From Candidatus Altimarinota bacterium (GTDB taxonomy: Bacteria; Patescibacteriota; Gracilibacteria; UBA1369; LOWO2-01-FULL-3), in NCBI GenBank assembly GCA_029939035.1, contig JAOZTS010000061.1, forward strand, positions 1 to 6,651: a stretch of DNA of 6,651 nt, given 5' to 3'. Position numbers and translations under genes: made by a program. Under the pieces are notes generated by a model, which saw nothing but the letters and a program-made list of their open reading frames with translations, was not told the DNA's origin and searched no databases. Positions 1 to 6,441 of the stretch are shown piece after piece (position 1 is the stretch's first letter; the number at the start of each line of letters is the position of its first letter).

Positions 1-53
1 CTCATGAAAAGTAATCTGATTCTGTTTTTGTCGAAAGAAAAATTGTAATGCAT
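1..53 (-). CDS. Start of an unrecognised gene, cut by the window edge
   Basis: Downstream of the beta-propeller gene an AAGGAG ribosome binding site (64-69) precedes two possible ATG codons. The one at 53, ten bases away, opens a frame reading MHYNFSFDKNRIRLLFM that stays open to the window edge. The other, at 58, five bases from the site, gives only 18 residues (MSCITIFLSTKTESDYFS) before a TGA at position 2. I prefer the open frame. Seventeen residues are too few to recognise a family. It is preceded by about 110 non-coding bases, so it may be a separate unit or the next member of the same run. That this is a real gene start is inferred from the ribosome binding site and the orientation of its neighbours. 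The product is unknown. Confidence 0.4.
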   Translation of the reverse strand, partial: MHYNFSFDKNRIRLLFM

Positions 54-63
54 GACATTAATA

Positions 64-69
64 CTCCTT
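64..69 (-). promoter_or_regulatory. Ribosome binding site AAGGAG for the left-edge gene
   Basis: The minus strand reads AAGGAG here, 5 bases before the ATG at 58 and 10 bases before the ATG at 53. It is the main evidence that translation restarts in this otherwise gene-free stretch (54-162). That stretch holds no other convincing signal. Confidence 0.5.
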
Positions 70-162
70 CCTATTTAGGGTTTAAGGTTTATTTAGTCAT
101 AGAGGGACTTATGAAAATAGACTGGCAATTCATTGGCGGGCCGATTGCTTCAACTTCCTCAA

Positions 163-1215
163 CTATGAAACTTTTTGCACAGTTATATTTGTCAAATCCC
201 ATTTTAAAATCCTGTCACCTTCTGATACGACAAAGCTTAACGGGTTAGTCGTCCATGCTGTGGTCTCTGGATAAGGAATCTCTCCAAGTGTTATGGGAGA
301 GCCAAGAAAGTGAGGCAGTTCCGAATTCACAGGCATAAGAATATATTTGGAAGCTTTCTGAGTTTTATCTCTGAAAATTAGCCATTTTCCATCAGGTGAA
401 AATTCAAAATCAAAGGTTTTGTTTTTCGTCAGCATTTTAAAAAATTGTTGCTTTTCACTTTCCCATGATACAATCCATACCACATAATCTTTGTTAATCT
501 TGCAATCAATTTCAACAAGTACAGCAAATGGCAAGGATGGATGGATATAAAGCTGATTTAATCTTCTGAATGTTTCCTTTTGTTTGTTAAAAAAGGTAAC
601 AAGGGGATGTTCTACAGATTCAAAGTCTGTGTTCAAAGCTGTGAGAGTATTTTGGTAATATACAAATATAGTCTTATCCTGCACTGCCCAATTGTCTTTT
701 TTCCCAATTTGAATTGTCGCTAAAATTTTTCCCGTTTCGGAACTGAGGTCTGCTATTTTAAGAATCTTATTAGATTCAGGTATGGCTTTAGATATGTCAT
801 CATCGTAACATTCTATCTCAAAAACAAAATGCCGCTTTTCAGCGTCAACAACAGCTACATCAAGAATATATTCCTCCAATTCTTCACAGATGAAATAATA
901 TATAAATTTCTTGCTTTTAATGTTAAATAATAAAAATCCTCTTGTCTGGGCATATCCGATTGTATCTGATGAGAATACCGGAAGAAAGGCAAGGTCGCCT
1001 CCGCTCACATATTCCAGAAAATCTTTTGCTATCAGATCATATACTATCTCATTTCCTTCAAATTTTAAAAGAGTTATGGCATTATCCAATTCATTGGTTG
1101 CCACCGCATTATCCGCAGGCACAGAAAATAGTTCCTCTATTTCTTCTTCTAAAGGAAATATGTGTGGTTGTATAAGAGAAGGTTTTGCTGTATTCAATGT
1201 GTATAGTGTGTCCAT
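163..1215 (-). CDS. Beta-propeller (WD40-like) protein, possible partner or immunity protein of the upstream enzyme
   Basis: This 350-residue protein of unknown function looks like a cytoplasmic beta-propeller. It alternates short hydrophobic strands with polar turns throughout. Near the C-terminus it has a TolB/WD40-type blade signature, FEFSPDGKWLIFRD (residues 270-283), and a WD-like strand ending in RILKWDL (about 335-341). Weaker blades are visible around IGYAQTRGFLLFNI and TIFVYYQNTLTALN. There is no signal peptide, lipobox or membrane segment, so it should stay in the cytosol. The ATG at 1215 is chosen because AAGG lies 9 bases upstream; the longer frame starts at a TTG (1239) with no such site. 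It follows the 1173-aa enzyme by 30 bases and shares its AT-rich composition, so the two probably travel together. Immunity, chaperone or cargo-sorting roles are all inference. A periplasmic immunity protein would normally carry an export signal, which argues against simple immunity if the enzyme acts in the periplasm. Confidence 0.8.
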   Translation of the reverse strand: MDTLYTLNTAKPSLIQPHIFPLEEEIEELFSVPADNAVATNELDNAITLLKFEGNEIVYDLIAKDFLEYVSGGDLAFLPVFSSDTIGYAQTRGFLLFNIKSKKFIYYFICEELEEYILDVAVVDAEKRHFVFEIECYDDDISKAIPESNKILKIADLSSETGKILATIQIGKKDNWAVQDKTIFVYYQNTLTALNTDFESVEHPLVTFFNKQKETFRRLNQLYIHPSLPFAVLVEIDCKINKDYVVWIVSWESEKQQFFKMLTKNKTFDFEFSPDGKWLIFRDKTQKASKYILMPVNSELPHFLGSPITLGEIPYPETTAWTTNPLSFVVSEGDRILKWDLTNITVQKVS

Positions 1216-1224
1216 TTTCAAAAG

Positions 1225-1230
1225 CCTTAT
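1225..1230 (-). promoter_or_regulatory. Ribosome binding site (ATAAGG) fixing the start at 1215
   Basis: ATAAGG on the minus strand ends 9 bases before the ATG at 1215. It supports that codon over the in-frame TTG at 1239. Confidence 0.5.
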
Positions 1231-1245
1231 TGCGAACAACTTTTT

Positions 1246-4200
1246 TTATTGTTTCAGATTTTGTAAGTAACGCTTATACTCTCCGCTTTCTACCAATTTT
1301 GTTATTTTATCATAGCCGTCATTGACTTCAGACTCATCAGCCCCATGATTTTTAAGGGCTTTCTTCAGATTTTCGAGTTTTCCCTTATCATCTAACCTCA
1401 AAAAATGAATTGGATTAAAGCATGTAAATCGTGTCCAGAGGTCTTCTTCTAGTTCTTCACCAATTTTATCAAGAAACTCTTTTGATTCAACACAATATCT
1501 GTGGTATTCTGAACTTTTTTTATCTTTACCTTTTATATCCATTTTCACTAAATACCAGTCCGTGCCAAATAAAATTTTGTTTTTTATGTCATGATGTTGT
1601 TTAAGTGCATCTTTAAATTTATTTCTATAATCTTCATTATCTTTCTTCTTAGGAGGAAAAAAAACATAGGAAATATCGGTATAAAAATTAGAATGATTCT
1701 TTATCATGTCTATTATTTCTTCACGCCATTCCACACAATCTTTGTACTTTTTAAGATAGTCTTTTTCATCGCCACCAAAATGGGCGAGGCAGAGTTTTAG
1801 CTTCGGATAGTTTTTAAGCACTTCTTTCCAAGCACTTGGACGAACAAAATTATCTTGAAAATATCTAATTCTTTCGTTCTTAATCTGTTTATTTTTACTC
1901 AATTTCTTAATTCTATCTCTATATTTCTTTGCCGTGTCCTCGTCCTCCTCGATATCCAGATAGAACTCCCGCTCATGGGTATATGAACCGCCAGGCGTAC
2001 AATGATTTATTACAGGAATTTGTTTTTCTTCACATCTTTTATAGAAGTTATGAAGGTGAGGCAATTTTGGATCTAAAGGTTTGTAACCCAAAGCTGTGTA
2101 CATTTTAAAACCTATAAATAAACCTTCACTGTCAGTAGTAGCTATATTATTAAATGGAGTATCCCATGAAAATATTTTTCCTTTTATATACTTCTTTTTC
2201 TTACCCGTATCAATTGATTTTGAAACTTCTAACTCATCCACCTTTAGTGTTATTTTTTCTTTCTCTTGACCATCATCAATTAATCCCAAATCAGGCTCCT
2301 CAATCACAATCTCCTTTATAGTATCCCCTTGCCATCGCCTCGGTTCGTAATGATACATGGGAAGAAGTTTACATGGATGGTTCACCACTGCCTCAATAGT
2401 TTGCTTAATTTGTTTATTCCAGTCAGTATAATGAACTATCGAACTAACAGTCGAAGTTGCTGCTTTTATAGCTATACCTACTATTCCTGTAGAAGATTTT
2501 ATCGCTCTATCTAATATTACATCAAAATTTATTACTTCACCTCCCACCAATTTTTTACCCGCTATCCAAGCTCCTTTTCCAACTTTACCAATAACTTTTT
2601 TGACAATATGATTTGTACTTACACCATTGCTTATTTCACCCATATCTATTGGTTTCTCTTTTATTTTTACTTCATTTCCTTGCTTTCTGAAGCTCCGTTT
2701 AGTCCAGAAAATACCAGCTTTATCTCTCCTTTTATGATATATAGGTATTCCTTCGTATCCATAGATATGAGCATATTCCATATCCATAGTTAATACTACC
2801 ATAGGTGTAAGCAGCTCACGCTCTTGATATTCCTTGTACTCTTCCTGGAATTTTTTATAAGTACGCTGATTCTTTTTTACAGCCTTCTTGCCAATTCTCT
2901 TTGTAGAGTATATTTGTGTTCCAAGACCGAGAAGTGGAGAAAACGCATCTAATACTTTCCTTCCTGGCTTTAGAAAATCTACAATACCTCTAAGCCCCCA
3001 GAGTAAGGGCAAGGGCGTACAATGCCCGCTCATAATATGCATATGGCTGTCAATAATGATATCGGGTTTAATCTTATCAGTAATAACTTTCTCTCTATTA
3101 AAATGCTTCTTCAAAAATTTTATTGCATTCTTATACATAAAGTTATCTACTATTTCATCAATTTTTTCATCTTTCATATTATTCAAAAGTTGAAAATTTT
3201 TATCCTCTAATAATGGGATATCTTTCTTATCTCTCAATAATTTCATTGTTTTTTTCAGTGTTTTTTCCAGACTACAAAAATCCTCGGCAACACAAAATTC
3301 ATCTAATGGATTAATCATTCCATCGAAATCAGATCCGATTGCAACGTGATCCCATTTCTCATAACCACCATCTTCCAATACCTTTGCTATATGTAAAATG
3401 TTGTGTAAAATAGGTTCAGCCCAGATAGTTCGTAGTTCTTTCTTGTCTTTATATTTTTTAGAGTCAATATCCTTCATTTTTTTTTCTATTTCGTCGATCA
3501 TCTTCTTACCGCTCAGAATTCTTTGATCAAAGTTGATTCCTATCAGGCCTCCTGATCTACCTATTATTCTGATTTCTTCGTCAGAAAGGTTGATATCCCA
3601 ATTATTAAATATATTACTGTCTCTTTTATATTTCCTATCAGCCTGCCTATTCTTATCATTATTTTCAGTTGAGTCCTCCATAGTTTTATAACCATTCACT
3701 GCACTATGGCTTGAAATAATGGGTATTTTATCATCCGGGTTTTCAATGTTGTACCCCTCAATATAAGGATAGTACCATTTTTTTGCTTCAATACTTATAT
3801 GTTTGGTATCAATCAATATTCTTTTACCATTTTCCTTAGAAAGCAATAGGTCAACGATTTTTTTACCAATTTCAGTCATACCTTCATTTCTTCCTTTTTT
3901 TTGATTGAGAACAAAGCGCTTCCCAAATCCAGATATACTTATCGAATGACCCGCCAACTGGTTCCAGAAATGATGTGAAAGCGTAATAAAAAGAGGGCAA
4001 TGATCTTCGTTTCCCCATTGTTTTAATGCCTTAATATTTTTTTCAAGTCGAGCTAATAACTCAGATACAGTATTCATCTCAGCATCATCTTTTTTACCGT
4101 CACTCAATTCATCAAATCTTTTTTTTAATCGTGTATTCCTCTGTCCACAACCTAATGAATGGCCACCTTCAATTGTCAAAACAACCATGATATCATTATC

Positions 4201-4767
4201 TTGATTGTTGACCATTTCATTATTATTAAAATCACCATCTTTGGCAATTACTATATTAGGCATTTCATCTTGCTTTTCGCTGTTTATGCCTCTAACTAAA
4301 AACTCATATTCCTTTTTCAAATCATCAAAATAATCATGATCTTCGCTTTGTATTTCATTGATTCTCTCAGATGGAAAGCCAACCACCCATTTATTTGCTA
4401 TCATATCTGTAATCCAGCTTTTCCCGATGACACGAGCTGATAAAAATCCTTGCTCTATAGGATATAGTGAGGCAAAAATCACCCTTACATGACCATCTCT
4501 AAGGTAAATAAAATCCGATTGTGTATAAGTTACACCTGACGCGCCCTTTTTTCTTTGCTCATCTGAATCAAGAGACTGATGTAGCCAAAAATTCTCTGGA
4601 GCCTTTTTAGATTTTTCTTCATCATCTCTATCTCTATCTTCAGGTTTAGTTTTGTTATAAGGAACTAAAGTCGAATGACAGTGAATATCCACATAGAATT
4701 CTTCAGGTTCACAACAAGAATCCAATGTATTATCATGCTTTTTTGCTACATTATATTCGTCAGACAT
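1246..4767 (-). CDS. Double metallohydrolase: M19 dipeptidase-like domain + amidohydrolase-2 domain (putative secreted effector)
   Basis: This 1173-residue protein carries two TIM-barrel metal hydrolase domains. Domain 1 (about 25-555) follows the motif order of M19 membrane/renal dipeptidases: VDIHCH (H29, H31), TIEGGH (E200), TLSHHFWNQ (H265/H266), IDTKH (H323), SSHS (H354), RSGGLIGINF (404-413) and HVAIGSDFDG (D480). The usual first motif is HxD; here it is HxH. Domain 2 (about 568-1125) resembles amidohydrolase-2 enzymes: IIDSHMH (H575, H577), INHCTPGG (H922), LAHFGG (H996) and LFGTDW (D1070). About 340 residues are inserted after its first strand, including a Gly/Ala-rich hydrophobic stretch (723-778). 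No signal peptide is seen. The ATG at 4767 is chosen because AAGGAG lies 8 bases upstream; the longer frame from 4827 would overlap the preceding gene by 47 bases. By family it should cleave amide or peptide bonds, but the substrate is unknown. Its place behind a LysM/peptidoglycan-binding protein suggests an injected or secreted effector (inference). It is much more AT-rich than the upstream genes. Confidence 0.85.
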   Translation of the reverse strand: MSDEYNVAKKHDNTLDSCCEPEEFYVDIHCHSTLVPYNKTKPEDRDRDDEEKSKKAPENFWLHQSLDSDEQRKKGASGVTYTQSDFIYLRDGHVRVIFASLYPIEQGFLSARVIGKSWITDMIANKWVVGFPSERINEIQSEDHDYFDDLKKEYEFLVRGINSEKQDEMPNIVIAKDGDFNNNEMVNNQDNDIMVVLTIEGGHSLGCGQRNTRLKKRFDELSDGKKDDAEMNTVSELLARLEKNIKALKQWGNEDHCPLFITLSHHFWNQLAGHSISISGFGKRFVLNQKKGRNEGMTEIGKKIVDLLLSKENGKRILIDTKHISIEAKKWYYPYIEGYNIENPDDKIPIISSHSAVNGYKTMEDSTENNDKNRQADRKYKRDSNIFNNWDINLSDEEIRIIGRSGGLIGINFDQRILSGKKMIDEIEKKMKDIDSKKYKDKKELRTIWAEPILHNILHIAKVLEDGGYEKWDHVAIGSDFDGMINPLDEFCVAEDFCSLEKTLKKTMKLLRDKKDIPLLEDKNFQLLNNMKDEKIDEIVDNFMYKNAIKFLKKHFNREKVITDKIKPDIIIDSHMHIMSGHCTPLPLLWGLRGIVDFLKPGRKVLDAFSPLLGLGTQIYSTKRIGKKAVKKNQRTYKKFQEEYKEYQERELLTPMVVLTMDMEYAHIYGYEGIPIYHKRRDKAGIFWTKRSFRKQGNEVKIKEKPIDMGEISNGVSTNHIVKKVIGKVGKGAWIAGKKLVGGEVINFDVILDRAIKSSTGIVGIAIKAATSTVSSIVHYTDWNKQIKQTIEAVVNHPCKLLPMYHYEPRRWQGDTIKEIVIEEPDLGLIDDGQEKEKITLKVDELEVSKSIDTGKKKKYIKGKIFSWDTPFNNIATTDSEGLFIGFKMYTALGYKPLDPKLPHLHNFYKRCEEKQIPVINHCTPGGSYTHEREFYLDIEEDEDTAKKYRDRIKKLSKNKQIKNERIRYFQDNFVRPSAWKEVLKNYPKLKLCLAHFGGDEKDYLKKYKDCVEWREEIIDMIKNHSNFYTDISYVFFPPKKKDNEDYRNKFKDALKQHHDIKNKILFGTDWYLVKMDIKGKDKKSSEYHRYCVESKEFLDKIGEELEEDLWTRFTCFNPIHFLRLDDKGKLENLKKALKNHGADESEVNDGYDKITKLVESGEYKRYLQNLKQ

Positions 4768-4775
4768 TAATAGTT

Positions 4776-4781
4776 CTCCTT
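4776..4781 (-). promoter_or_regulatory. Ribosome binding site AAGGAG fixing the start at 4767
   Basis: AAGGAG on the minus strand lies 8 bases before the ATG at 4767. It touches the TGA stop of the preceding gene (4781-4783), which allows translational coupling between the LysM protein and the enzyme. It rules against the upstream in-frame ATGs at 4791, 4809 and 4827. Confidence 0.75.
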
Positions 4782-5413
4782 CAGCTTCCATGCTCCTGTA
4801 CAAGAGCATCTTTTGTTGATTGATCAATTTCCCCAGTGACAGATAATCCGGCTTTCGCCTGAAACTTTTTTATGGCAGCAATAGTTTTTTCCTGCATATC
4901 ACCATCAGCTTTACCGCAGATAAATCCGAGATTTTTCAGTCGAGATTGTACTCCGCTATCCTCAGAGACAGGGTCGAGATATCCCAATTTTAACTTGTAT
5001 TCTTCTGCTTCGAGTTCCTCACCCACAACGAGTTTTCCCGATTTTGCAGACGGAGATATATACTGTTTTACCCGTCCATCGTCATCGGTTGTTCCTGAAA
5101 AAGTTTTACCGTCAATTTCCAATTCATATTTTTCATTTGCACGAGGATATCCTTCCTTCTTTACTATAATATTCAATATTTCCGGTACACCTTTGACCCG
5201 AAACCGATGCCTCTTCCCCGTAGCCCCCGATTCTTTCTTCTCTTCCTTATCCGGTACAAAAACCACATCCCCCGGATAAATAATATTCGGATTTGGCCGT
5301 TTTTTCCTGAAATCAGCGTTTTTCGGATGCTCATAAACTTTTTTCCAGAAAAGCCCGTATTTTTGTGCAATACTTGAAAGGCAATCCCCCTGTTTCACCG
5401 TATAATTCGGCAT
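4781..5413 (-). CDS. LysM + beta domain + peptidoglycan-binding (PG_binding_1) protein
   Basis: This 210-residue protein has three parts. Residues 3-54 are a LysM domain, opening with YTVKQGDCLSSIAQKYG and closing with IIYPGDVVFVP, the usual glycan-binding fold. After a charged linker (about 55-70), residues 72-145 form a small beta-rich domain containing YELEIDGKTFSGTTDDDG. Residues 153-208 are a PG_binding_1 three-helix domain: GVQSRLKNLGF, then GKADGDMQEKTIAAIKKFQ, then VTGEIDQSTKDAL. There is no catalytic motif, signal peptide or membrane helix, so it looks like a targeting or adaptor protein rather than an enzyme. Proteins with this layout, including the 'LGYLDPVSEDSGVQSRL' junction, commonly sit between VgrG-type genes and effectors in type VI secretion clusters; that is from general knowledge, not shown here. 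The start is backed by AAGGTG ten bases upstream. The gene ends 13 bases before the large hydrolase, so it probably loads or guides that enzyme to peptidoglycan (inference). Confidence 0.88.
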   Translation of the reverse strand: MPNYTVKQGDCLSSIAQKYGLFWKKVYEHPKNADFRKKRPNPNIIYPGDVVFVPDKEEKKESGATGKRHRFRVKGVPEILNIIVKKEGYPRANEKYELEIDGKTFSGTTDDDGRVKQYISPSAKSGKLVVGEELEAEEYKLKLGYLDPVSEDSGVQSRLKNLGFICGKADGDMQEKTIAAIKKFQAKAGLSVTGEIDQSTKDALVQEHGS

Positions 5414-5423
5414 TTTTCAAATT

Positions 5424-5429
5424 CACCTT
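5424..5429 (-). promoter_or_regulatory. Ribosome binding site AAGGTG of the LysM gene
   Basis: AAGGTG on the minus strand lies 10 bases before the ATG at 5413, within the 18-base gap after the stop codon of the 189-aa gene. Confidence 0.5.
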
Positions 5430-5431
5430 AT

Positions 5432-6001
5432 TTATATCCTCTCCCAAGCCTCTTTGTCAAGATTGGGAAATGTAATCTGGCACTCACCCGGATCTATTTC
5501 GATAATTCTGGCCATTCCATCCGAATCCGTATATCCCTTTGCCACAATCCCATTGGGCAGCGTGATCTGATACAGCTCACCACCCACAGGCTGATCAGCC
5601 TCATCCAGCAACTCAATTTCAAACCATGTTTTCTTTTTATCCGGCCAGAGTTTCGGCTTTGGTTTAAAATCCTCCTCTTCCGGCTCCTCTTCCAAAGGCC
5701 TGAAATTCCCTCTCTCAATCTCAACCGGTGAAACGGCAACTCTGACACGACCAGCCACCAGTTCCCAGGCAAGCTGCTCAATCACCTCATAATTGGTCCA
5801 ACCGGAAAAATTTGCGTGAAGCGCTCCATTTGCAGTAACCCCACGCAAAACAGCCATATTGAAAGCATCATGCATCAAGCCGCAAAGAAAGTCAAGAGCA
5901 GAAAAATGATCAGGGAATTTTTTGAAGATATCATCCGGTCGGGCCTCATGCCACTCTAAAATCTCAAATTTGCGAACCCCTCTAATCAGCAATTTCCTCA
6001 C
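5432..6001 (-). CDS. Two-part protein with C-terminal beta-sandwich domain, putative effector adaptor
   Basis: This 189-residue protein begins with GTG, supported by GGGGAG nine bases upstream. Residues 1-100 form a mixed helical/strand region that I cannot assign (for example HDAFNMAVLRGVTANGA and IEQLAWELVAGRVRVAV). Residues about 104-124 are a charged, proline-containing linker (EEEPEEEDFKPKPK). Residues 125-182 form a compact beta domain starting TWFEIELLDEADQPVGGELY, then a TDSDG turn, and ending GECQITFPNLD. That C-terminal pattern resembles carboxypeptidase-regulatory-like beta-sandwich modules. I know it from short proteins encoded near VgrG and LysM genes in secretion-effector clusters, but no secretion structural gene is in view. 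There is no signal peptide or catalytic motif. It lies 6 bases after the 111-aa gene and 18 before the LysM gene, so the three are surely co-expressed. An adaptor or chaperone role is inference. Confidence 0.82.
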   Translation of the reverse strand: MRKLLIRGVRKFEILEWHEARPDDIFKKFPDHFSALDFLCGLMHDAFNMAVLRGVTANGALHANFSGWTNYEVIEQLAWELVAGRVRVAVSPVEIERGNFRPLEEEPEEEDFKPKPKLWPDKKKTWFEIELLDEADQPVGGELYQITLPNGIVAKGYTDSDGMARIIEIDPGECQITFPNLDKEAWERI

Positions 6002-6007
6002 AACAGC

Positions 6008-6343
6008 TTACTCCCCAGTTTTTCCGGTCTTGTCAGGTTGCAGAGCCTCCTGGAACTGCCGGGCATGTTCCATAAGCTCATCAGCGGGATGGGAATACTT
6101 GTCCGACAGATAATCCTCCGGAGAAATGGCTTCAAGCTCACCGGGACCAATATACAGGGACGCCAATCCTTTTTGGATGATATTATCGGAAATTTGATGG
6201 AGTCTCTCTGTTTCATCCTCCCGAATCGTCCCGCTTTTCAAATCCACTTTCACTCCGACAGCCTCGCGGCCCTTGGCAAATGTGAAAATATATCCGTCTT
6301 CATCGAGGTTCCAGTTCTGTACCTTTGTTTTTTCAGTTTCCAT
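6008..6343 (-). CDS. Conserved-context hypothetical protein, 111 aa
   Basis: I do not recognise this family. The protein is acidic, small and soluble. An N-terminal half of likely strands (DEDGYIFTFAKGREAVGVKV) is followed by helical segments (ETERLHQISDNIIQKGL, and ADELMEHARQFQEAL) and a charged tail. It has no signal peptide or transmembrane segment. The ATG at 6343 is preferred because AAAGGGA lies 9 bases before it. An in-frame ATG at 6364 would add seven residues, but it has no ribosome binding site and lies against the 9-bp repeat tract. It ends 6 bases before the GTG of the 189-aa gene, so the two are probably translationally coupled. Its place at the head of the carrier genes suggests an accessory or chaperone role in the same system, which is a guess from position alone. 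Confidence 0.75.
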   Translation of the reverse strand: METEKTKVQNWNLDEDGYIFTFAKGREAVGVKVDLKSGTIREDETERLHQISDNIIQKGLASLYIGPGELEAISPEDYLSDKYSHPADELMEHARQFQEALQPDKTGKTGE

Positions 6344-6352
6344 GTAATGTTT

Positions 6353-6359
6353 TCCCTTT
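6353..6359 (-). promoter_or_regulatory. Ribosome binding site AAAGGGA fixing the start at 6343
   Basis: AAAGGGA on the minus strand ends 9 bases before the ATG at 6343. It is the best site between the repeat tract and the gene, and it decides against the ATG at 6364. Confidence 0.6.
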
Positions 6360-6373
6360 ACCATGAAAATACA

Positions 6374-6418
6374 TTTTCATCATTTTCATCGTTTTCATCG
6401 TTTTCATCGTTTTCATCA
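6374..6418. repeat. Tandem repeat, 5 x 9 bp (TTTTCATCG on +, CGATGAAAA on -)
   Basis: Five adjacent 9-base copies on the + strand read TTTTCATC followed by A, G, G, G, A, so only the ninth base varies. The tract lies between the stop of the right-edge gene and the start of the 111-aa gene. The unit length is a multiple of three, so gain or loss of copies would keep any reading frame. On the coding (minus) strand it is purine-rich and contains an ATG in every unit. In the frame of the preceding gene, behind its TGA stop, it would encode Asp-Glu-Asn repeats. It is far too short-period and lacks spacers for a CRISPR array. Confidence 0.95.
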
Positions 6419-6441
6419 TCGAGGGAGGTGAAAAATTTTTT

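Larger units (their letters stand above)
6333..6419 (-). other. Possible 28-codon leader ORF built on the 9-bp repeat, overlapping the next start
   Basis: In this frame the repeat reads ATG AAA ACG again and again, giving MMKTMKTMKTMKMMKM followed by YFHGKGKTLHGN and a TGA at 6335-6333. The frame thus ends just inside the 111-aa gene, whose start is at 6343. Overlap of this sort can couple translation of a leader to the next gene. However, no good ribosome binding site precedes the row of ATGs, so it may never be translated. The frame is seen directly; any function is speculation. Confidence 0.2.

Noticed and set aside
54..63. Ten-base identity (GACATTAATA) between the left-edge start and the start of the double hydrolase (4763-4772), suggesting a duplicated gene start
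   Set aside because: The identity stops after 10 AT-rich bases and the encoded residues diverge at once, so chance plus a similar ribosome-site context explains it.
125..148. Weak hairpin (GCAAT...ATTGC) downstream of the propeller gene as a terminator
   Set aside because: It has a five-pair stem, a 14-base loop and no uninterrupted T-run after it on the minus strand, so it is too weak to call a rho-independent terminator.
48..248. Plus-strand open frame of 66 codons at the left end
   Set aside because: It has no ribosome binding site and overlaps the 3' end of the propeller gene in antisense; composition gives no support.
1216..1239. Longer N-terminus of the propeller protein starting at a TTG
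   Set aside because: A TTG start without a Shine-Dalgarno sequence is less likely than the ATG at 1215 with AAGG at 9 bases.
911..1270. Plus-strand open frame of 119 codons
   Set aside because: It lies opposite the propeller gene, is rich in Ser/Asn/Phe as expected for an antisense shadow, and has no clear ribosome binding site or recognisable motif.
4768..4827. Longer N-terminus of the double hydrolase (ATGs at 4827, 4809 and 4791)
   Set aside because: It would overlap the LysM gene by up to 47 bases without a ribosome binding site, while AAGGAG sits 8 bases before the ATG at 4767.
6374..6418. CRISPR-like array
   Set aside because: Units are 9 bases and directly adjacent, with no spacers; this is a simple tandem repeat.
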